Positions 1 through 5,913 of a stretch of 5,913 bases of DNA are shown in pieces. The notes under the pieces were generated by a model. That model saw only the letters and a list, made by a program, of their open reading frames with translations, was not told where the DNA came from and searched no databases. A program made the position numbers and the translations under genes. This stretch comes from Planctomycetota bacterium (GTDB lineage: Bacteria; Planctomycetota; Phycisphaerae; FEN-1346; JAACEH01), in the NCBI GenBank assembly GCA_016935955.1, contig JAFGPY010000276.1, forward strand, positions 1 to 5,913, in the 5' to 3' direction. Position 1 is the stretch's first letter, and each line of letters starts with the position of its first letter.

Positions 1-1431
1 CGCTCGCCCACGTGTTTCTGGGCCAAAGAGGGCGCCTTCTACGGCTTCGAGGGTTGCAGGCCCGAGGGCGGCGGGTGCTGCCCGATGAACTGCAATCACG
101 TCTGGAACTACGAGCAATCGCTGGCCAAGCTCTGGCCCGCGCTCGATCGAGACATGCGCAAGACCGAACTGAAGTTCCAGCAGATCGAGCAGGGCGGGAC
201 CTATCATCGCGTCGCCGTGCCGCGAGAAACCCCCAACCGCAGCTCCTTTCCCGTCGCCGACGGCCAGTGCGGCGCGGTGCTCAAGGCCTATCGCGAGCAC
301 CTGCAGTCGCCGGATCGGCGGTTCCTGGATGAATATTGGGACCGCATCAAGAAGGCGATGGATTTCGCGATCAAGAACTGGGACAAGAACGGCGATGGCC
401 TCATGGAGCAGCCGCAGTTCAACACCTATGACCGCGACATCTATGGACACAACAGCTTCGTCACGTCGCTCTATCTGGCGGCGCTGCGTGCGGCAGAGGA
501 GATGGCCCGGCTCTGCGGCGACAAGCCGGCGGCCGACAAGTACCGGCAGTTGTTCGAGAAGGGCCGGGACGCGGCCGCCAAGCTCTTTGACGGCGAGTAC
601 TACATCCAGATCGCCGACAACATCAATCTCGGCTACGGCAAGGGCTGCTGGGCGGACCAGGTGGTGGGGCAGTGGTGGGCTTGCGTGCTCAACCTAGGGG
701 ACATCCTCCCCAATGAGCAGGTCCGCAGCGCCCTCAAGGCCATCTTCAAACACGACTGGCTATGGAAGATCGACGGTTTCCAGGGCACGCAGCGGTTTCT
801 CCAGTTCGCCGACGGCGACGACAAGGGTTTGCTGTGCGGCTCTTGGCCCAAGGGTGGACGACCGGAAGACCCGATCCTCTACCGCGACGAGTGCTGGACC
901 GGCGTCGAATACCAGGTCGCAGCCCACAAGATCTACGAAGGCCAGATCGAGGAGGGGTTGGCCATCGTCCGCGGGGCGCGCGAGCGATACGACGGCACCA
1001 AGCGCAGCCCGTGGAACGAGATCGAATGCGGCGACTACTACGTGCGGGCGCTGAGCAGTTGGTCGCTGCTCCTGGCCGCCCAGGGATATGCCTACGACGG
1101 GCCGGCCCAGCGGCTGTCGTTCAACCCGCGGATCACTCCCGACGACCACCGCTCATTCTTCAGCACGGCCGACGGCTGGGGGCGATTCGAGCAGAAACGC
1201 AGCGGCAACTCGCAGACCAACGCGCTCGCGTTCGACTGGGGTCGCTGCGATCTGAGGGAACTGCGCCTCGGCCTGCCGTCCGGTGTGACCAAGGTTACGG
1301 CCAAAGCAAAACTCGATGACCGCGACCTCTTCATCGAAACCAAGCTGGACAAGGGCGCCGCCGTGATCACCCTGACCGCCGCCATCACCGCCGAGGCCGG
1401 GAACACCGTCAGCGTGGAGATGAAGTGGTGA
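1..1431 (+). CDS. GH116-family glycoside hydrolase (beta-glucosidase/glucosylceramidase-like), 5' end missing
   Basis: The reading frame is open from base 1 to the TGA at 1429-1431, so this is the C-terminal 476 residues of a longer protein; the ATG at 85 is internal. Numbering from base 1, the fragment opens with a Cys-rich segment (CCPMNC, residues 26-31) followed by HVWNYEQ (33-39), typical of bacterial GH116 proteins, and continues with ADGQ (86-89), NTYD (141-144), LYLAALRAAEEMA and NEIECGDYYVR (339-349). By comparison with the characterised GH116 enzyme TxGH116 (recalled, not aligned here), Asp144 in TYD should be the acid/base and Glu340 and Arg349 should hold the sugar. The nucleophile should be a Glu just before the Cys cluster, Glu17 or Glu22. 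The (alpha/alpha)6 barrel ends near residue 365 and about 110 beta-rich residues follow. Family members cleave beta-glucosides, beta-xylosides, N-acetylglucosaminides or glucosylceramide; the substrate here cannot be told. Any signal peptide would lie outside the window. The family call is firm. Confidence 0.9.
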   Translation, partial: RSPTCFWAKEGAFYGFEGCRPEGGGCCPMNCNHVWNYEQSLAKLWPALDRDMRKTELKFQQIEQGGTYHRVAVPRETPNRSSFPVADGQCGAVLKAYREHLQSPDRRFLDEYWDRIKKAMDFAIKNWDKNGDGLMEQPQFNTYDRDIYGHNSFVTSLYLAALRAAEEMARLCGDKPAADKYRQLFEKGRDAAAKLFDGEYYIQIADNINLGYGKGCWADQVVGQWWACVLNLGDILPNEQVRSALKAIFKHDWLWKIDGFQGTQRFLQFADGDDKGLLCGSWPKGGRPEDPILYRDECWTGVEYQVAAHKIYEGQIEEGLAIVRGARERYDGTKRSPWNEIECGDYYVRALSSWSLLLAAQGYAYDGPAQRLSFNPRITPDDHRSFFSTADGWGRFEQKRSGNSQTNALAFDWGRCDLRELRLGLPSGVTKVTAKAKLDDRDLFIETKLDKGAAVITLTAAITAEAGNTVSVEMKW

Positions 1432-1435
1432 AGAA

Positions 1436-1463
1436 CTGTAGGAGCGGTCTCCGACCGCGACAG
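1436..1463. repeat. REP-like palindrome A in the GH116/ABC-F gap
   Basis: A perfect 6-bp inverted repeat (GCGGTC at 1444-1449, GACCGC at 1453-1458) has a 3-base TCC loop. It is flanked by a second complementary pair, CTGT at 1436-1439 and ACAG at 1460-1463. It begins five bases after the GH116 stop codon. No run of T follows on either strand, so it does not look like an intrinsic terminator. Palindromes of this style are scattered in many GC-rich environmental genomes; that is general recollection, and copy number cannot be seen from one window. Confidence 0.6.
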
Positions 1464-1468
1464 ATTAC

Positions 1469-1493
1469 CTCTCCCCCTCCACGAGGGGGAGAG
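1469..1493. repeat. Perfect 11-bp inverted repeat B (C-rich/G-rich hairpin)
   Basis: The left arm CTCTCCCCCTC (1469-1479) is exactly complementary to the right arm GAGGGGGAGAG (1483-1493), with a 3-base loop CAC. This is the strongest hairpin in the gap. It lacks a following T tract (AACGGATC on the plus strand, GTAATCTG on the minus strand), so a classical Rho-independent terminator is unlikely. It could still slow polymerase or protect the 3' end of the upstream GH116 message. The pyrimidine/purine strand asymmetry and perfect arms suggest a dispersed repeat. Confidence 0.7.
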
Positions 1494-1523
1494 AACGGAT
1501 CGCTGATCGCTGAATACCGCCCG

Positions 1524-1552
1524 CCCTGCGAAGCTCAAGGAGCGAAGCAGGG
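1524..1552. repeat. Two-tier inverted repeat C
   Basis: The outer arms CCCTGC (1524-1529) and GCAGGG (1547-1552) pair perfectly. Inside, after a 3x3 internal loop whose sides are both GAA, GCTC (1533-1536) pairs with GAGC (1540-1543) around an AAG loop. The shape differs from repeats A and B, so this is a third palindrome type in the same 120 bases. No T-run follows. It is probably a dispersed intergenic repeat; a structured RNA role is possible but unsupported. Confidence 0.55.
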
Positions 1553-1569
1553 AACCCTCTCTCCACTTG

Positions 1570-1606
1570 TTGGCTTTGCCGCACGACGTCGAATATCATC
1601 GCGACA
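1570..1606 (+). promoter_or_regulatory. Candidate sigma-70-type promoter for the ABC-F gene
   Basis: TTGGCT (1570-1575) matches the first three bases of a -35 box, and TATCAT (1594-1599) matches five of six bases of a -10 box, with an 18-base spacer. The expected start point, about seven bases past the -10 box, falls on or next to the A of the ATG at 1606. No Shine-Dalgarno-like sequence lies in the 20 bases before that ATG. Together these suggest a leaderless or nearly leaderless message. The promoter lies downstream of all three palindromes, as expected if it drives the ABC-F gene and the gene after it. It is a motif match only. Confidence 0.4.
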
Positions 1607-3555
1607 TGCCGATTGTGTCTTTCCAGGATGTGCATTTTGGCTACGAGGAGCAGGTGCTCTTCGACGGCCTGGATTGGACGATCCACCGCGGCGAGAAAGT
1701 CGGGCTTGTCGGGCCGAACGGGTCCGGCAAGACGACGCTCTTTCGGCTGATTCTCGGCCAAGTGAAGCCGGCCATCGGCGCCATCGCCCGAAACCGCGAC
1801 CTGCGGATCGCCTACCTGCCTCAGGAGCCCCAGCTCGATTCGTCCAACACGCTGCTGGCCGAGGTGGCGACGACCTTCGACCATCTGCAGGGGCTCGAAA
1901 GCCGGGTCGCCGACGTAGCCCAGCAGTTGGCCGATCACCACGACACCGATCAGTACGAAGAGCTGCTCGCCGAGTACGAGGAGCTTCAGCATCGGCTCGA
2001 ATCGGCCGGCGGTTACCGGTACGAGACGCTCGTGAAGATGGTCCTGGGCGGGTTGGGCTTTGCCCCGGCCTCGTACGATCTGCCGATCTCGGTATTGTCC
2101 GGCGGCCAGAAGTGCCGGGCGGCTCTGGCGCAGATGTTGCTGCAGGAGGCCGACCTGTTGCTGCTCGACGAGCCGACCAACCACCTGGACATCGAGGCGA
2201 CGCGATTCCTTGAAAACTTCCTGGCCGAGTACGACGGCGCGGCCGTGGTGGTGTCCCACGATCGTTACCTGCTCGACCGCGTCGTGGGCAAGATTGCCGA
2301 CCTCGATCGCAAGCGGATCACCATATACCCGTGCGCCTACTCTGACTACGCCGAGAGCAAGCTGACGCGCCAGTTGACCGCCGAAAGGGAGTACACCAAG
2401 CAGCAGGAATGGCTCCATCACCAACGCGAGTACGCCGAGCGGGTCAAGGCCGACAAATCGCGGTCCCGACAGGCGGCCGGCCGGCTCAAGCACGTCGAGC
2501 GTCTCGAACGCGAGGGCGAGGTGGCCGAGAAGCCGGCGAGCCTGCAGCGGCGCATGGCCATCCGGCTTACGCCCAGCCGTCGTGCGGGCGAGATGGTTTT
2601 GCGGTGTACCGGCGTTCGCAAGGCCTACGACGAGGTTGTCTTGTTCGACGATTTCAACCTGGAGATCTATCGCGGCGAGAAGATCGGCATCATCGGCCCC
2701 AACGGCGTCGGCAAGAGCACGCTGCTGAAGATGGCCATGCGCCAGATCACCCCGGATGCCGGCGAAGTGCGCCTGTTCGAGAATCTGGAGATCGGCTACT
2801 ACGACCAGGAGCACGCCGGCCTGAACATGGATCACCGCGTGATCGACGTCATCGTCGAGCGGCCCACCGGGCCCCTGGAGGCGAGAATCCGCTCCTTCCT
2901 CGCACGGTTTCTCTTCATGGGCGACGACGTGTACAAGCGCGTCGGCGATCTGTCCGGCGGCGAGCAGAGCCGGGCAATACTGGCCCGACTCGTGTGGAAC
3001 AACCCGCAGGTGTTGATCCTGGATGAGCCGACGAACCATCTGGATATTCCCGCCCGCGAGGCCCTCGAAGAATCGCTCATCGAGTACGAAGGGTCGATTC
3101 TGCTGGTCAGCCACGATCGCTATTTTCTCGATCGCGTGGTGAACCGGCTGCTCGTGCTGCCGGAGCGGGGCAAATACGAACTGCTGATCGGCAACTGGTC
3201 GACCTACGAGCAGCGAGTTGCCGAGCGAGAGAAGGCCCGCCTTGAAGCCGAAGAGGAGGCCCGCAGGCTGGCTCGCCGTGAGGCCAAACAGCGGGCCAGG
3301 CAGACGGTCAAGCGAAGACCGCCGTCGCCGGGCGAGCCGGCCTCGCCGTTCGACACGTGGTCGCTGGGGCGGCTCGAACAGGAGATCATCGAGCAAGAAG
3401 AGAAGCTGGCCGCAACCGAGGCCATGTTCGCCGACCCGGCCGTCTACCGCGATGCCGAGCGCGCAAAGGCCCTGCGGAGCGAGGTCGAGTCGGTGCGCGC
3501 AGAACTAGGTGCCCTCAACGCAGAATGGGAACGGCGAGTTGAAGAGGAATCATGA
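1606..3555 (+). CDS. ABC-F family ATPase (ribosome-associated, duplicated ATP-binding domains)
   Basis: This 649-residue soluble protein has two complete ABC ATPase domains and no membrane segments. Domain 1 has Walker A GPNGSGKTT (36-44), signature LSGGQ (164-168), Walker B LLLLDEPTNHLD (184-195) and switch His218. Domain 2 starts near 330 with GPNGVGKST (364-372), LSGGE (449-453), LILDEPTNHLD (470-480) and His503. All catalytic residues are present, including Glu189 and Glu474. The linker (about 240-330) holds the basic helical tip KADKSRSRQAAGRLK, equivalent to the P-site tRNA interaction motif. After about residue 550 comes a charged helix, a Pro-rich break and a coiled-coil C-terminal domain, as in Uup/YheS-like members. 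ABC-F proteins act at the ribosomal E/P site in translation control or antibiotic protection; the subtype is undecided. The ATG at 1606 is preferred over an in-frame TTG at 1567 because the protein then begins MPIVSFQDVHFGY, as family members do. The next gene starts one base after the stop. Confidence 0.95.
   Translation: MPIVSFQDVHFGYEEQVLFDGLDWTIHRGEKVGLVGPNGSGKTTLFRLILGQVKPAIGAIARNRDLRIAYLPQEPQLDSSNTLLAEVATTFDHLQGLESRVADVAQQLADHHDTDQYEELLAEYEELQHRLESAGGYRYETLVKMVLGGLGFAPASYDLPISVLSGGQKCRAALAQMLLQEADLLLLDEPTNHLDIEATRFLENFLAEYDGAAVVVSHDRYLLDRVVGKIADLDRKRITIYPCAYSDYAESKLTRQLTAEREYTKQQEWLHHQREYAERVKADKSRSRQAAGRLKHVERLEREGEVAEKPASLQRRMAIRLTPSRRAGEMVLRCTGVRKAYDEVVLFDDFNLEIYRGEKIGIIGPNGVGKSTLLKMAMRQITPDAGEVRLFENLEIGYYDQEHAGLNMDHRVIDVIVERPTGPLEARIRSFLARFLFMGDDVYKRVGDLSGGEQSRAILARLVWNNPQVLILDEPTNHLDIPAREALEESLIEYEGSILLVSHDRYFLDRVVNRLLVLPERGKYELLIGNWSTYEQRVAEREKARLEAEEEARRLARREAKQRARQTVKRRPPSPGEPASPFDTWSLGRLEQEIIEQEEKLAATEAMFADPAVYRDAERAKALRSEVESVRAELGALNAEWERRVEEES
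3543..3548 (+). promoter_or_regulatory. Shine-Dalgarno site for the exported glycosidase-like gene
   Basis: AGAGGA lies inside the last codons of the ABC-F gene, eight bases before the ATG at 3557. It decides the start: the frame is also open further up to a GTG at 3509, but that start would put 16 mostly polar residues before the signal peptide. Overlap of the site with the upstream coding end suggests translational coupling. Confidence 0.7.
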
Positions 3556-3556
3556 C

Positions 3557-5740
3557 ATGAGAGCACTTGCTCTATCCCTGGCGTTCGGCATCTGTTTCTT
3601 GGCTTCGGCGGCACTCGGACAGCAGGCCCCGGCGACGCGGCCGTTTATGAACGCCAAGACCTGCCTGCAGACCAATACCGCCTATGAGCCGCGGACGGCC
3701 TTGGCGGTCGACAGCGTCATCGTTCACAGACACGGCGAGGAACCTGCCAGGCTGGCTCAGATAATCGGCTCGTGGAAGCAGCACGGCTACACCGTTGGTC
3801 GGATGTTCTTCGCCGATTCGGATGCGGCCAACGAGTACTGGACGGGCAAGTGGGATGGAGTGCCGCGTCCCCAGGAGGTCGAACGCGACGAGAAGGGCGA
3901 GGTTCGAATGTGCGCCGGCGTCCGGCCGTACATGCTTCCGACCGAGGGCTGGATTCGCTACCTGGAGGAGATGGCGGTTGAATCGGTCAACGCCGGGGCG
4001 GACGCGGTGTTGCCGGAAGAGCCGCTGGCGCACGTGGATACCGGCTATGAGGAGGCGTTCCGCCGGATATGGGTCGAACGTTACGGCCGGCCATGGCAGG
4101 CGGAGAATTCGTCGCCCGAGGCCCGCTACCTGACCGCCCAGCTTAAGAATGAGCTGTATGTGAAACTCGAGGAGCGGTTGTGCAAGGCGGTGCAGCGGCG
4201 TTCGCGGGAAATCGGCCGCAAGGTCGATTTCGTTCTCCCCATCCACAGCATCTACAGCAATGTGGCGTCCAGACTCGCCGCGCCGCTGGGAACGTCATGG
4301 GATATCAAGGGCCTGGACGGCTACATCGGGCAGATCTGGACGGGGCCGGTCAACTGGGCCGTGCATAACTACGATTCGCCCGACAAGACCTTCTTCGACT
4401 CGGCGTACTGTCTCTATGATTTCTTCGTGGCGGTGGCCGGCGGCGGAAACCGGAAGTTGTGGTTGCTGGTAGACCCCGTCGAGGATGATCCGAACCACAC
4501 ATGGAGCGAATTCGAGGAGTGGTACATCCACTGCACGGCCGCGATGCTCATGTTCACGGAGGTGGACTCGTATGAGGTGATGCCCTGGCCCGAACGGATT
4601 TTCGTGAAGGGGCACACGACGGGCGGCGGAACTCCTGCGCCCGAGCGATTCCGGACGATTGTCCTTTCGGCCACGCAGGTTCTTCAGGATGTCCCGCTGG
4701 GCGGCACGTGGAACCCCCACTTGTTGCAGCGCAGAGCAAAGACGGTACACCCGGCCGAGGGGATAGGTGTTGCGGTGTCCGACACGCTCATGTGGGAAAA
4801 AGAGCCGCCGCCGCCGCTTCAGGTTGCGTACGGTCTGATGATGCCGCTGGTGACAGCGGGCATGCCTGCTTCGGCATGCCTCCTTGAGCGGACACGCGAG
4901 CCGAAGTACCTGTCTCGCTTCAAGGCCATCGTGCTGTCATATGAAGCCTTCAAGCCGATGGAGGCGGAGCATAACACGGCCCTGGCACGCTGGGTGAAGA
5001 GCGGAGGCGTGCTCGTGGTGGTAGGGCCTGCCGATGATCTTGGAGGGGCGGACTTGTGGTGGCGCAAGGCAGGGTACCCTTCACCGCTGCATCACCTGAT
5101 CGCAGAGCTTGGATTGACAGACGTCGAGGCGGCCGGCGAATTCCAGGTGGGAAAGGGATGGGTGTTGCGACGGCCATCCTCCCCGCGTGAGTTCGGCCGG
5201 TGGAATGACGTTCAGGAGACGTACCTGCCTCTGCTCCAGCAGGCGTGGAGCAAAACCGGCTCATCGCGCGAGTTGGAGACGCCGGGTTACCTGTGCGTTA
5301 AGCGAGGTCCGTTCGTCATCGCCAGGGCAGGCCGAGAAGCACTGAAGCTGCCCGGAGTATTCGTCAACGTGGTCGACCCGCAGTTCACATTGGTCACCGA
5401 TGTCGAGCTCAAACCCGGTGCCAGCGGCATCTACCGCGACGTGACCGACATTCTGGGCGCCGGAAACGACAAGGCCCGCAAGCCCCAGGTTCTGCACACG
5501 ACTCACCGCCTGATCGAAGAACGTTCCGAGCACGGCCGGCTGCGAGTGGTGATCCGTGGGCCGCTGGAAACGCCTGGATTATTGCGCCTCTCCACGGCCG
5601 GCAGGAAGCTGGCAAGCTTGACCGCCCGAGATCGTGCCGGCAACGAGCGCGAGGTCGGTTGGACCGAGCAGGATCAGACCATCCTGGCTCATTTCCCCAA
5701 TGAACCGGCCGGGGTTGTTGTCGAGGTCGCCTGGAGATGA
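3557..5740 (+). CDS. Exported glycoside-hydrolase-like protein (probable TIM barrel plus GATase-like domain)
   Basis: This 727-residue protein has an N-terminal signal peptide (Arg2, hydrophobic 3-16, ALG/QQ cleavage likely after Gly21), so it is exported. Residues about 30-350 look like a glycosidase-type (beta/alpha)8 barrel. The segment VLPEEP (151-156) places Glu154/Glu155 at a strand end like the acid/base of clan GH-A enzymes. GLDGYIGQIW (252-261), the LLVDPVEDDPNHTW segment (303-316; Asp306, Glu309, Asp310, His314) and MPWPERIF (342-349) have the look of conserved active-site stretches. Residues about 405-500 resemble the GATase-like trimerisation domain of GH42 beta-galactosidases (YGLMMPLVTAGMP, then SGGVLVVVG at 482-490). 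WWRKAGYPSPLHHL follows, and about 200 beta-rich residues form the end. I recall similar unnamed proteins in Planctomycetota and Armatimonadota-like genomes, but no characterised member or substrate. Glycosidase activity is inferred, and the catalytic residues are candidates only. It probably shares a transcript with the ABC-F gene. Confidence 0.75.
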   Translation: MRALALSLAFGICFLASAALGQQAPATRPFMNAKTCLQTNTAYEPRTALAVDSVIVHRHGEEPARLAQIIGSWKQHGYTVGRMFFADSDAANEYWTGKWDGVPRPQEVERDEKGEVRMCAGVRPYMLPTEGWIRYLEEMAVESVNAGADAVLPEEPLAHVDTGYEEAFRRIWVERYGRPWQAENSSPEARYLTAQLKNELYVKLEERLCKAVQRRSREIGRKVDFVLPIHSIYSNVASRLAAPLGTSWDIKGLDGYIGQIWTGPVNWAVHNYDSPDKTFFDSAYCLYDFFVAVAGGGNRKLWLLVDPVEDDPNHTWSEFEEWYIHCTAAMLMFTEVDSYEVMPWPERIFVKGHTTGGGTPAPERFRTIVLSATQVLQDVPLGGTWNPHLLQRRAKTVHPAEGIGVAVSDTLMWEKEPPPPLQVAYGLMMPLVTAGMPASACLLERTREPKYLSRFKAIVLSYEAFKPMEAEHNTALARWVKSGGVLVVVGPADDLGGADLWWRKAGYPSPLHHLIAELGLTDVEAAGEFQVGKGWVLRRPSSPREFGRWNDVQETYLPLLQQAWSKTGSSRELETPGYLCVKRGPFVIARAGREALKLPGVFVNVVDPQFTLVTDVELKPGASGIYRDVTDILGAGNDKARKPQVLHTTHRLIEERSEHGRLRVVIRGPLETPGLLRLSTAGRKLASLTARDRAGNEREVGWTEQDQTILAHFPNEPAGVVVEVAWR
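4859..4880. repeat. Paired 8-base palindromes inside the glycosidase-like gene
   Basis: GGCATGCC occurs at 4859-4866 and again at 4873-4880, separated by TGCTTC. Each copy is its own reverse complement, so the pair is both a direct repeat and an 8-bp hairpin with a 6-base loop. It is read through in frame (AGMPASACLLE) at the start of the GATase-like domain without breaking the gene. It may be an intragenic repeat insertion or chance. Confidence 0.45.
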
Positions 5741-5829
5741 CCCTCGCAAGGCCTGTTTGGCAACCTTCCCTCTGACAGGCGTGGGTACCGTGCGGCGGGT
5801 GCGTGACAGATTCGGCGGGCATGCTTTGT
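5741..5829. other. Non-coding gap after the glycosidase-like gene
   Basis: I see no credible gene on either strand here; the overlapping open frames run into the repeats or lie antisense to the gene. A weak 6-bp pairing (GCCTGT near 5752 with ACAGGC near 5775) has an 18-base loop and no T-run, so I do not call a terminator. Transcription may end further on or through Rho. Confidence 0.5.
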
Positions 5830-5907
5830 GGGTGCCACTGGCGGCTTGTCCGCCAGTGCAGGCCTGAGAAGCTGAAGACACTGGCAGGCAAGCTGCCAGT
5901 GGCACCC
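5830..5907. repeat. REPIN-like element: two inverted copies of a palindromic repeat
   Basis: The ends form a perfect 13-bp inverted repeat (GGGTGCCACTGGC at 5830-5842, GCCAGTGGCACCC at 5895-5907). Each half is itself a hairpin. In the first, CACTGGCGG (5836-5844) pairs with CCGCCAGTG (5850-5858) around a 5-base loop. In the second, CACTGGCAG (5879-5887) pairs with CTGCCAGTG (5893-5901), also around five bases. Where the halves differ, the change is matched on the partner arm (GG/CC against AG/CT), so pairing is kept. About 20 bases separate the hairpins. This is the layout of a REP doublet. Such elements are moved by RAYT (TnpA-REP) transposases elsewhere in a genome; none is in this window. 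Confidence 0.75.
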
Positions 5908-5913
5908 GCCTGA

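Noticed and set aside
1436..1552. Intrinsic terminator or riboswitch in the first gap
   Set aside because: None of the three stems is followed by a T-run on either strand, and no known riboswitch core is recognisable.
1567..1605. TTG start for the ABC-F protein, adding 13 residues
   Set aside because: The extra residues match no ABC-F N-terminus that I know, no ribosome site precedes the TTG, and the ATG at 1606 gives the usual beginning. The candidate promoter also overlaps this stretch.
1425..2213. Plus-strand open frame across the gap and the ABC-F N-terminus
   Set aside because: It lies out of frame with ABC-F, which has every expected motif, and its product is Arg/Ala/Pro-rich, as expected from a shifted reading of GC-rich coding DNA.
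1465..3396. Long minus-strand open reading frame as a gene
   Set aside because: It is codon-aligned with the clear ABC-F gene, its product is Leu/Arg/Gly/Val-rich without a recognisable domain, and its length follows from the absence of TTA, CTA and TCA in the sense frame.
3509..3556. GTG start for the exported protein, adding 16 residues
   Set aside because: It would bury the signal peptide behind a polar extension, and the Shine-Dalgarno site at 3543-3548 is well placed for the ATG at 3557.
5409..5905. Minus-strand open frames over the 3' end and the REPIN-like repeat
   Set aside because: They run antisense to the exported protein's gene and start inside the repeats; their composition is typical of shadow frames.
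5830..5907. CRISPR repeats or an attachment site
   Set aside because: There are only two units, in opposite rather than direct orientation, with one short spacer; no cas or integrase gene is present.

Overview
The window is GC-rich and carries three genes, all on the plus strand. The style suggests a Planctomycetota-like (perhaps Phycisphaerae-like) environmental bacterium. The grounds are the GC-rich codon use, a GH116-type glycosidase, a second large exported glycosidase-like protein of a poorly described kind, and gaps filled with REP-like palindromes. The assignment is inferred from gene style; there is no rRNA or other marker gene in the window.

Layout: (1) 1-1431 is the 3' part (476 codons plus stop) of a family 116 glycoside hydrolase whose N-terminal part lies upstream of the window. 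(2) 1432-1605 is a 174-base gap holding three unlike inverted repeats in a row, then a plausible sigma-70-type promoter whose predicted start point falls on or next to the ATG of the next gene. (3) 1606-3555 encodes a complete 649-residue ABC-F ATPase with two ATPase domains, a linker and a C-terminal coiled coil; it is a soluble, ribosome-acting type of protein. (4) 3557-5740 begins one base after the ABC-F stop, behind a good Shine-Dalgarno sequence. It encodes a 727-residue protein with a signal peptide, a probable TIM-barrel glycosidase-like domain, a GATase/beta-galactosidase-trimerisation-like domain and a beta-rich C-terminus. (5) 5741-5913 is non-coding and ends in a REPIN-like pair of inverted palindromes.

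How they fit together: the two glycosidase-type proteins suggest glycan or glycoside breakdown. The ABC-F protein between them is a translation factor or ribosome-protection type ATPase, not a sugar transporter, since it has no membrane segments. Its tight junction with the exported protein suggests co-transcription, but a shared function is not evident. I found no CRISPR array, tRNA, rRNA, transposase or phage gene. The most notable points are the uncharacterised exported glycosidase-like protein, the REPIN-like element, the mosaic of palindromes at 1436-1552, and the possible leaderless start of the ABC-F gene.
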